Shown here piece by piece: positions 54,534 through 61,376 of a DNA stretch of 64,000 nt; the first letter of the stretch is position 1; each line of letters opens with the position of its first letter. Below the pieces are notes generated by a model. It had not been told where the DNA came from. It was given only the letters and a program-made list of their open reading frames with translations, and made no database searches. Source of the DNA: Martinezella rhizogenes (GTDB lineage Bacteria; Pseudomonadota; Alphaproteobacteria; Rhizobiales; Rhizobiaceae). The stretch covers positions 21,558-85,557 of the forward strand of contig JAAMEZ010000028.1 in NCBI GenBank assembly GCA_013322215.1, written 5' to 3'. Position numbers and translations under genes: made by a program.

Positions 54534-54550
54534 AGTTCGAGGGGACAACA

Positions 54551-56176
54551 ATGTTCGACAAATTCGTTTACCGCATGGCCATGGCGCTGGTCGCCGGCTT
54601 CTGCCTGATGCTGGCGCTAACGGTTACAAGCCTGCGCGCCCAAGAAGACGCGCACGGCCTGATCAATTCGCTCGGCCAGGCCAATTTCCAGAAGGCTGGC
54701 GATATCGTCCAAAGTCTTGCGAAGACGGGCGATCCGAAGGTGGTGCCGGCATTGCAGGCCTTTTCCGACGGTGATCTTTACATAAGAAAATCGGACAATC
54801 AGGTCTTTATCGCCAAATCCGCCGGCGACATGATGGATCTGGTGGATCCCTTGACCGGGCAGGCGGCCGGCCAGGAAGCCAAGGACAATCTCGGCAAGAT
54901 CAAGATCAACAACAATCTGCGCCGTGCGGTTCGCGCGGCTCTCGGCGGTCTGACGCTGATGAGCCCGGATCGTGCGACGCGGCTTGAGGCGGCGCAATCC
55001 ATTCTGAAGGCGCCGAGCGCGGATTCGCTGGATGCCGTCGAGACCGCGCTTCAGAGTGAAAAGGATGCGGAAATTCGCGGCGTGCTCGAAAGAGCAAGGG
55101 CCGTTGCGATCCTTGGCTCCGACCGACCCGCAGAAGACAAGAAGGCGGCGATCGAGACGATCAAGAACGAAGGCGGGCGCGATGCGATCGGCATTCTATC
55201 TTCGGTTTCCGTGGATGACAGCCTCAAGCCTGAGGTCGCAGCTGCCATTGCCGGCATCCAGGAGCAATTGAAGTTCTGGGATGCTGTGCAGAATGTCTGG
55301 TACGGCCTGTCGCTCGGCTCGGTGCTGCTTTTGGCCGCCATCGGCCTTGCGATCACCTTCGGTGTCATGGGCATCATCAACATGGCGCATGGCGAGATGG
55401 TGATGCTCGGCGCCTATTCCACCTTCGTCGTCCAAAGCATCATTCGCACGTCCTACCCAGAGCTGTTCGACTGGTCGCTGGCCATTGCCCTTCCGGTCGC
55501 CTTCATCGTCACCGGAGCTGTCGGCCTTATCATCGAGCGCGGCGTCATCCGTTTTCTCTACGGTCGGCCCCTGGAGACGCTGCTTGCCACCTGGGGCATT
55601 TCGCTGATCCTGCAGCAGGCGGTGCGCTCGATCTTCGGACCGACCAATCAGGAGGTCGGCAACCCCTCCTGGATGTCCGGCTCCTTCGATCTTGGCTATC
55701 TCTCCATCACCTGGAACCGGCTCTGGATCATCGTCTTTGCGCTCGGCGTGTTCGTTGCGCTCCTGCTCCTTCTCAAGCGTTCGGCTTTCGGCCTGCAGAT
55801 GCGGGCGGTGACGCAGAACCGGCGCATGGCCTCCTCGATGGGGATCCGCACGTCCTGGGTCGATGCCTTCACCTTCGCGCTCGGGTCAGGCATCGCCGGC
55901 ATGGCCGGCGTGGCGCTCTCGCAGATCGACAACGTCTCGCCGAATCTCGGCCAGAGCTATATCATCGACAGCTTCATGGTCGTGGTGTTCGGCGGTGTCG
56001 GCAATCTCTGGGGGACGCTCGTCGGCGCCTTCTCGCTCGGCATTCTCAACAAGTTCCTCGAGCCCTATGCCGGGGCAGTGCTCGGCAAGATCCTTGTCCT
56101 CGTCCTCATCATCCTCTTCATCCAGAAACGTCCGCGCGGCCTCTTCGCGCTCAAGGGAAGGGCGGTGGAAGCATGA
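54551..56176 (+). CDS. urtB: Urea ABC transporter permease UrtB
   Basis: This is a 541-residue branched-chain-type permease. After a signal-like helix (about 10-30) comes a periplasmic all-helical domain of about 200 residues (FQKAGDIVQSLAKTGDPKVV and a HEAT-like repetitive region), which is characteristic of UrtB and absent from LivH. The membrane part (from about residue 245) has GVMGIINMAHGEMVMLGAYS, and AFTFALGSGIAGMAGVALSQ. It imports urea together with UrtC. Its stop overlaps the urtC start as ATGA. The gene begins after a hairpin. Confidence 0.95.
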   Translation: MFDKFVYRMAMALVAGFCLMLALTVTSLRAQEDAHGLINSLGQANFQKAGDIVQSLAKTGDPKVVPALQAFSDGDLYIRKSDNQVFIAKSAGDMMDLVDPLTGQAAGQEAKDNLGKIKINNNLRRAVRAALGGLTLMSPDRATRLEAAQSILKAPSADSLDAVETALQSEKDAEIRGVLERARAVAILGSDRPAEDKKAAIETIKNEGGRDAIGILSSVSVDDSLKPEVAAAIAGIQEQLKFWDAVQNVWYGLSLGSVLLLAAIGLAITFGVMGIINMAHGEMVMLGAYSTFVVQSIIRTSYPELFDWSLAIALPVAFIVTGAVGLIIERGVIRFLYGRPLETLLATWGISLILQQAVRSIFGPTNQEVGNPSWMSGSFDLGYLSITWNRLWIIVFALGVFVALLLLLKRSAFGLQMRAVTQNRRMASSMGIRTSWVDAFTFALGSGIAGMAGVALSQIDNVSPNLGQSYIIDSFMVVVFGGVGNLWGTLVGAFSLGILNKFLEPYAGAVLGKILVLVLIILFIQKRPRGLFALKGRAVEA

Positions 56177-57333
56177 TCACGGCCTTTATCCTCCGCTCGC
56201 TCGACCGCCGCATCAGCATCGCCATTTCGATCCTGCTTGCCGTCGCGGTGCTCGTGCCCCTGTCGAACTTGGCTCTGCCGGAAACGAGCGCGTTGCATGT
56301 GCCCACCTATCTCATGTCGTTGTTCGGCAAGTATCTGACCTATGCGCTGCTCGCTTTGGCGCTCGATCTCGTCTGGGGCTATTGCGGCATTCTTTCGCTC
56401 GGCCACGGCGCCTTCTTCGCGCTCGGCGGCTATGCGATGGGCATGTATCTCATGCGGCAGATCGGCTCGCGCGGTACCTACGGCAATCCGCTCCTGCCTG
56501 ATTTCATGGTCTTCCTGAACTGGAAGGATTTGCCCTGGTTCTGGTACGGCTTCGATCAATTCTGGTTCGCGATGCTGATGGTCCTCGTCGCACCCGGCCT
56601 GCTCGCCTTTATCTTCGGCTGGTTTGCCTTCCGTTCCCGCGTCAATGGCGTCTATCTGTCGATCATCACGCAGGCGATGACCTATGCACTGCTGCTTGCC
56701 TTCTTCCGCAACGACATGGGTTTCGGTGGCAATAACGGCCTGACCGACTTCAAGGATATTCTCGGCTTCAATATCCAGGCGGATGGCACCCGCGCCGTGC
56801 TTTTCGCCGTGACGGCGGTGTTTCTCGCCCTCGCCCTGATGCTGTCCTCGGCCATCGTGCGGTCGAAGTTCGGCAAGGTACTGGTCGGCGTGCGCGATGC
56901 GGAAAGCCGCACGCGTTTCCTCGGCTATCGCGTCGAGCATATGAAGCTCTTCGTTTTCGTCGTCTCGGCCATGATGGCAGGCATTGCCGGCGCACTCTAT
57001 GTGCCGCAGATCGGCATCATCAACCCCGGCGAATTCGCGCCTGCCAATTCGATCGAAGTGGTCATCTGGACGGCCGTCGGAGGGAGAGCGACGCTGATCG
57101 GACCGATCATCGGCGCCATCCTCGTCAATGGCGGCAAGACTGTTTTCACCGGCCTGTTTCCCGATTTCTGGCTGTTCGCGCTTGGCGGCTTGTTCGTCGC
57201 CGTAACGCTATTCCTGCCGAGGGGCATCGTTGGCACCATCGCGCACTATCTCGGCAAGAAACGCCGGCCGGCCAGCCCTCCGCCGAAGGCTGCGAAGGAT
57301 GACGCCCAGCAATCCGTACAGGCTGCGGAGTAG
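56173..57333 (+). CDS. urtC: Urea ABC transporter permease UrtC
   Basis: This is a 386-residue LivM-type permease. It has the conserved YLTYALLALALDLVWGYCGILSLGHGAFF segment (visible from ALDLVWGYCGILSLGHGAFF), the FFRNDMGFGGNNGLTDF loop and the coupling region VGVRDAESRTRFLGYRVEHMK. About ten helices are expected. It starts with ATGA overlap on urtB and ends 4 bases before urtD. With UrtB it forms the membrane channel for urea. The C-terminus is a short basic, Ala/Pro-rich tail. Confidence 0.95.
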   Translation: MITAFILRSLDRRISIAISILLAVAVLVPLSNLALPETSALHVPTYLMSLFGKYLTYALLALALDLVWGYCGILSLGHGAFFALGGYAMGMYLMRQIGSRGTYGNPLLPDFMVFLNWKDLPWFWYGFDQFWFAMLMVLVAPGLLAFIFGWFAFRSRVNGVYLSIITQAMTYALLLAFFRNDMGFGGNNGLTDFKDILGFNIQADGTRAVLFAVTAVFLALALMLSSAIVRSKFGKVLVGVRDAESRTRFLGYRVEHMKLFVFVVSAMMAGIAGALYVPQIGIINPGEFAPANSIEVVIWTAVGGRATLIGPIIGAILVNGGKTVFTGLFPDFWLFALGGLFVAVTLFLPRGIVGTIAHYLGKKRRPASPPPKAAKDDAQQSVQAAE

Positions 57334-57337
57334 GACC

Positions 57338-58093
57338 ATGATTCCGGACATCAAACCCAACAGCATGCTCTATCTCAACAATGTCTCCGTTTCCTTCGAT
57401 GGCTTCAAGGCTTTGAACTCGCTGTCGATCGTCATCGAGCCGGGCGAGCTTCGCGCCATCATCGGCCCGAACGGCGCCGGTAAGACCACGATGATGGATA
57501 TCATCACCGGCAAGACGCGGCCTGACGAGGGCGAGGTGTTCTTCAATGGCCAGATCGATCTGACGAAAAAGGACGAGGCGGATATCGCCCAGCTGGGCAT
57601 CGGCCGCAAATTCCAGAAACCGACCGTGTTCGAAAGCCATACGGTCTGGGACAATCTCGAACTGGCGCTCAATCGCAATCGCGGTGTTTTTGCGACGCTC
57701 TTCTACCGCCTGACGCCTGCCGATCGTGATCGCATCAAGGAAATCCTCGAGACTGTGCGCCTGTCGCATCGGCGGGACGAGCTGGCGGCCAATCTTTCCC
57801 ATGGCCAGAAGCAGTGGCTGGAGATCGGCATGTTGCTCGCTCAGGAACCGAAGCTGCTTTTGGTCGACGAGCCGGTGGCGGGCATGACGGATGCGGAGAC
57901 GGCCGAAACGGCGGTGCTGCTGAAAGAGATCGCCAAGACACGCTCGGTGGTGGTGGTCGAGCATGACATGGGCTTCATCCGCGATCTTGGCGTCAAGGTC
58001 ACGTGCCTGGCGGAGGGTTCGGTTCTGGCGGAAGGATCGATCGATTTCGTCAGTAGCGATCCGAAGGTGATCGAGAATTATCTGGGGCGGTGA
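57338..58093 (+). CDS. urtD: Urea ABC transporter ATP-binding protein UrtD
   Basis: This is a 251-residue LivG-type ATPase. Walker A is GPNGAGKTT, the Q-loop is RKFQKPTVFES, and the signature is the UrtD variant LSHGQKQWLEIGMLL, followed by LLLVDEPVAGMTDAET. The SHGQ form instead of SGGQ is typical of UrtD and LivG. ATG 57338 lies 4 bases after the urtC stop, with GGAGTAGGA upstream. It couples ATP hydrolysis to urea uptake, together with UrtE. Confidence 0.95.
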   Translation: MIPDIKPNSMLYLNNVSVSFDGFKALNSLSIVIEPGELRAIIGPNGAGKTTMMDIITGKTRPDEGEVFFNGQIDLTKKDEADIAQLGIGRKFQKPTVFESHTVWDNLELALNRNRGVFATLFYRLTPADRDRIKEILETVRLSHRRDELAANLSHGQKQWLEIGMLLAQEPKLLLVDEPVAGMTDAETAETAVLLKEIAKTRSVVVVEHDMGFIRDLGVKVTCLAEGSVLAEGSIDFVSSDPKVIENYLGR

Positions 58094-58094
58094 G

Positions 58095-58790
58095 ATGCTG
58101 ACAGTCGAAAACGCAAATCTGCATTATGGCGTCGCCCAGGCGCTGCGCGGCATCTCCGTCAAGGCGGAGATGGGCAAGATCACCTGCGTCCTCGGGCGCA
58201 ATGGTGTCGGCAAGAGCTCGCTCTTGCGTGCTGTCACGGGACAGCATGCGCTATCGGCGGGTACCGTGGCCTTCAATGGTGTCACGCTGAACGGCATGGC
58301 GCCGTTTGCGCGCGCCAAGCAGGGGATCGGCTATGTGCCGCAGGGACGCGAGATCTTTCCGCTCCTGACCGTGAAGGAAAATCTCGAGACGGGTTATGCG
58401 CCGCTTTCCCGCCGTGACCGCAGTATTCCCGACGACATCTACAGCCTGTTCCCGGTGCTGAAATCCATGCTGTCGCGCCGTGGCGGCGACCTTTCGGGCG
58501 GCCAGCAGCAGCAACTGGCGATCGGCCGGGCGATGGTGACACGGCCAAAGATCCTGGTTTTGGACGAGCCGACCGAGGGCATCCAGCCGTCGATCATCAA
58601 GGATATCGGCCGGGCGATCCGCTATCTCAGGGATTCCACCGGCATGGCGATCCTGCTGGTTGAGCAATATCTCGATTTCTGCCGCGAGCTTGCTGATTAC
58701 GTCTATATCATGGATCGCGGCGAGATCGTGCATGAGGGGCTGGCGGAGACACTGGATACGCCGGAGGCCCGCCGCCATCTGACCGTCTGA
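58095..58790 (+). CDS. urtE: Urea ABC transporter ATP-binding protein UrtE
   Basis: This is a 231-residue LivF-type ATPase with Walker A GRNGVGKSS, FVPQ-like YVPQGREIFPLL, signature LSGGQQQQLAIGRAM and Walker B LVLDEPTEGIQPS. The last motif (EPTEGIQPSII) is characteristic of UrtE and LivF. It begins one base after the urtD stop. It is the last gene of the urt operon; no urease genes follow in the window, so imported urea must be broken down by enzymes encoded elsewhere. Confidence 0.95.
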   Translation: MLTVENANLHYGVAQALRGISVKAEMGKITCVLGRNGVGKSSLLRAVTGQHALSAGTVAFNGVTLNGMAPFARAKQGIGYVPQGREIFPLLTVKENLETGYAPLSRRDRSIPDDIYSLFPVLKSMLSRRGGDLSGGQQQQLAIGRAMVTRPKILVLDEPTEGIQPSIIKDIGRAIRYLRDSTGMAILLVEQYLDFCRELADYVYIMDRGEIVHEGLAETLDTPEARRHLTV

Positions 58791-58903
58791 GTAGGGATAT
58801 TGCTCACGGCCAGTGTTCTGTATTGCCGACGGCTGCCGCTGCAGTTTCGGGGTGCATGTGGGCGGTTCCCCGCGGCTCTATCTCTCAGGCGACTTTGCTG
58901 AGG

Positions 58904-58927
58904 ATCGTATGGACTATTTCGTACGAT
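58904..58927. promoter_or_regulatory. Inverted repeat ATCGTA-N12-TACGAT downstream of urtE
   Basis: Perfect 6-base arms at 58904-58909 and 58922-58927 in the 279-base gap between urtE and the small gene at 59070. It may be an operator or part of a transcript terminator; no poly-T run follows. Confidence 0.3.
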
Positions 58928-59069
58928 GATATCTGCTTCCATGGAAGCGACCCTCACGCATTTGTGACAGTTTCCCGAATTCCTGGGATATCTTTGCGAC
59001 AAATCGCGACTAAAGTGCTGGCAGTCGTTCTATCTCTTGAAGGCGCCCAGACTTTTGAAAGAGAATCCC

Positions 59070-59270
59070 ATGCAGCAACGTAAAAGCGTATCGGTCGAAG
59101 AACTCCCGGAAAATACAGCGCTTGCTATATATGAGCTAATCGGCGGTACGTTCCGCAACTATTCCGAGATCCTTTATATTCGCGTACCGGATGTGACGGA
59201 TGACGGCAAGTCCATGGGTGGAATCGAAATTACCATTCGCAAGACAGCTTCTGCCACACCACTGCAATGA
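59070..59270 (+). CDS. Small hypothetical protein, 66 aa
   Basis: This is an unrecognised small acidic protein, MQQRKSVSVEELPENTALAI at its start, then GGTFRNYSEILYIRVPDVTD and GIEITIRKTAS. It has a short helix followed by two or three beta strands, no signal peptide and no cysteines. ATG 59070 is preceded by GAGAAT; an ATG 33 bases earlier is in frame. It stands alone ahead of an AT-rich region. Confidence 0.55.
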   Translation: MQQRKSVSVEELPENTALAIYELIGGTFRNYSEILYIRVPDVTDDGKSMGGIEITIRKTASATPLQ

Positions 59271-59379
59271 GTGCGGCTGAACGCATATAACAAACCTCTT
59301 TTCTCAGGTGAAATCCGGGCGTGTGCCAACGGTAGTGCAATGGTCATGCACAACTGGTTTCCAGCCGCATTGAAAGTAT

Positions 59380-59440
59380 GCATCGACAGATGAATGGTGT
59401 GATCATTAACCCATGATCGCGCATGCATAAATGTCGATGC
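59380..59440. promoter_or_regulatory. AT-rich region with long-spaced inverted repeat GCATCGACA/TGTCGATGC
   Basis: Nine-base perfect arms 59380-59388 and 59432-59440 are separated by 43 bases, with several ATGCAT-like words around them. This is part of the 261-base gap between two small ORFs, which has markedly lower GC than the rest of the window. I see no gene in it; it may be a control region. Confidence 0.4.
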
Positions 59441-59531
59441 TTATGCGGTGATGCACATGAATAAGATTGACTAGATGATGATATGAAAAACCATATATCC
59501 TGACACACTTTGACTATATTCCGGCAAAGCT

Positions 59532-59828
59532 ATGCGACAAACCAAGAGTAATCATACCGTCGGAGCGTACCAGATAAGGAGTAAGGCGGTGATCATCAAC
59601 TTCATATCGAACCACCAGATATACAAGAAATTCAATTCAATCATAGGTAGTTATGACAGTATGCCCGCGATTCATTCATCCATTCCCTGTGATGTTGATG
59701 CAAGAATAACGGCAGAAATTGCCGATACTAACACTAACGTGATCACCCATGTGTTTGATCCAGGTACAGATTTTTGCTCAGATAGATCGGATCGTCACGA
59801 GAATATGTTCATTCAGCGAGAGCGATGA
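59532..59828 (+). CDS. Hypothetical protein, 98 aa, in an AT-rich region (uncertain)
   Basis: This unrecognised frame starts MRQTKSNHTVGAYQIRSKAV and continues with IINFISNHQIYKKFNSIIG, with Asn/Ile-rich composition unlike the neighbouring genes. It might be a recent import or a gene remnant. Its stop overlaps the ATG of the next small frame as ATGA (59825-59828), which slightly favours a real, coupled pair. No signal peptide, membrane helix or known motif is seen. Confidence 0.35.
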   Translation: MRQTKSNHTVGAYQIRSKAVIINFISNHQIYKKFNSIIGSYDSMPAIHSSIPCDVDARITAEIADTNTNVITHVFDPGTDFCSDRSDRHENMFIQRER

Positions 59829-60001
59829 AAAACGTGAATCGCGGTCGATCCGCTGACTACACCATTATGGTCAATGGATTAAGAGCTTACGGTACAGGAG
59901 TGGCAGTCGCGAATGCAATTCGCAATCCAAGCAGAGCCTGGGCGGGAAGCTATCTGATCGCGCTAGACAAGCTGCTTTATGCCCTATCCGAGCAGACTTG
60001 A
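59825..60001 (+). CDS. Hypothetical protein, 58 aa, coupled to the preceding ORF (uncertain)
   Basis: A short frame that begins MKNVNRGRSADYTIMVNGLR and ends KLLYALSEQT. The start overlaps the previous stop as ATGA. The middle (GTGVAVANAIRNPSRAWAGS) is Ala/Gly-rich and the end is helical. The function is unknown, and coding status rests only on the overlap. Confidence 0.35.
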   Translation: MKNVNRGRSADYTIMVNGLRAYGTGVAVANAIRNPSRAWAGSYLIALDKLLYALSEQT

Positions 60002-60119
60002 CGGTAACTTCTAGCCGCAGCGCGATGGTCGCGAATTTGCGCGGAGCCATGTCGCCAGGAAACAGCCCTTTCGCTCCCTCCTTCCCTTCAGATTTAGATC
60101 CGCACGCAACGAGGAATAT

Positions 60120-61367
60120 ATGAAACGACATCTAACGCGGGCCGTGGTTTCGGGATTCGTGGTCACATTGTTGGCTGGCTGCAACCAGCAACCGGCAGCA
60201 CAGAATGGCGGCAGAACCGTGAAATCTGAGGTCAGTGCGATGACATTGCATCCGCAGTCGGTCGCGATCACCGCCGATTTACCCGGTCGCATCAGCGCCA
60301 ATCTCGTCGCTGAGGTTCGGCCGCAGGTTGGCGGTATCATCCGCAGCCGCAATTTCAAGGAAGGCAGCGAGGTCCAGAAAGGTGATGTGCTCTACGAGAT
60401 CGATCCGGCCCCCTACCAGGCATCCTACGATAGCGCTGTTGCCGCTCTGCAAAGGGCGGAGGGTGCCGTTCCCAATGCTCAGGCCCGGTTAGACCGCTAC
60501 AAGGGTCTGAGCGCACAGAACGCCGTCAGCCAGCAAAATGCCGATGATGCACAAGCCACGCTGGTGCAGGCCCGAGCGGATGTGGCTTCCGCCAAGGCGG
60601 CACTGGAGACCGCTCGTATCAACCTTGATTATACAAAAATCCGGGCGCCGATTTCCGGGCGCGTCGATGCATCGACGGTGACGGTCGGTGCGCTTGTCAC
60701 TGCCGAGCAGACGACGGCGCTGACCACCATTCGCCAGCTCGATCCGATCAATGTCGACGTGACGCAGTCGAGTACGAACCTCCTGCGATTCCGGCGTGCG
60801 GTGGAGGAGGGGCGCCTGAAGACAAGCGGAGACAATGTTTCGGTCCGTCTGACACTTGAGGATGGCACCCAGTACAAGGAAACCGGCAATTTGGAATTTG
60901 CCGAGGCGGCCGTCGCTGAAACTGTCGGAACGCTTAATGTCCGCGCCATCTTCCCCAACTCGGAGCGTGTTCTGTTGCCGGGCATGTATGTTCGCGCGAC
61001 TATTCAGGAAGGCATTGCCGAAAACAGCTTCCTGGTGCCGCAGCGCGCCGTGACGCGCAACACGAAGGGCGAACCGATCGCATTCTTCGTCAATGCTGAC
61101 GGCAAGATCCAGCAGCGTGTTCTGACCGTTCAGCGCAGCATCGGTAACAGCTGGCTCGTAGGCAATGGAGTAGGGGAGGGAGATCGCGTTGTCGTCGAGG
61201 GCATACAGCGCGTGCGTGATGGCCAGGAGGTGAACGTCGCGCTGGTGACGGTCGATGATGCCAGCGGAAATCTTGAACAGGCATCGGCGGCCGGCGCATC
61301 CCAATCCGGCCAGCAGAGCAAGGCCGACGGCACCGACAGGGGCGCTGTCACCGGTTCGACGAATTGA
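60120..61367 (+). CDS. RND efflux system periplasmic adaptor subunit (AcrA/MexA-like)
   Basis: This is a 415-residue membrane-fusion lipoprotein. The N-terminus has a lipobox LLAGC (Cys21). The lipoyl halves (LPGRISANLVAEVRPQVGG, with VQKGDVLYEIDPAPYQ) flank a helical hairpin (about 90-160), and the beta-barrel follows with PISGRVDASTVTVGALV. It joins the inner-membrane pump to an outer-membrane channel. The pump gene follows 9 bases later. Efflux of antibiotics, plant flavonoids or detergents is typical. The C-terminal tail (Ser/Gln/Gly-rich) is longer than in E. coli AcrA. No TetR-type regulator is visible directly upstream. Confidence 0.93.
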   Translation: MKRHLTRAVVSGFVVTLLAGCNQQPAAQNGGRTVKSEVSAMTLHPQSVAITADLPGRISANLVAEVRPQVGGIIRSRNFKEGSEVQKGDVLYEIDPAPYQASYDSAVAALQRAEGAVPNAQARLDRYKGLSAQNAVSQQNADDAQATLVQARADVASAKAALETARINLDYTKIRAPISGRVDASTVTVGALVTAEQTTALTTIRQLDPINVDVTQSSTNLLRFRRAVEEGRLKTSGDNVSVRLTLEDGTQYKETGNLEFAEAAVAETVGTLNVRAIFPNSERVLLPGMYVRATIQEGIAENSFLVPQRAVTRNTKGEPIAFFVNADGKIQQRVLTVQRSIGNSWLVGNGVGEGDRVVVEGIQRVRDGQEVNVALVTVDDASGNLEQASAAGASQSGQQSKADGTDRGAVTGSTN

Positions 61368-61376
61368 GGGTAAAAG

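Noticed and set aside
54487..54550. Full rho-independent terminator ending the urtA transcript
   Set aside because: The stem is strong but no T-run follows, and the urtBCDE genes continue directly, so partial termination or stabilisation is more likely.
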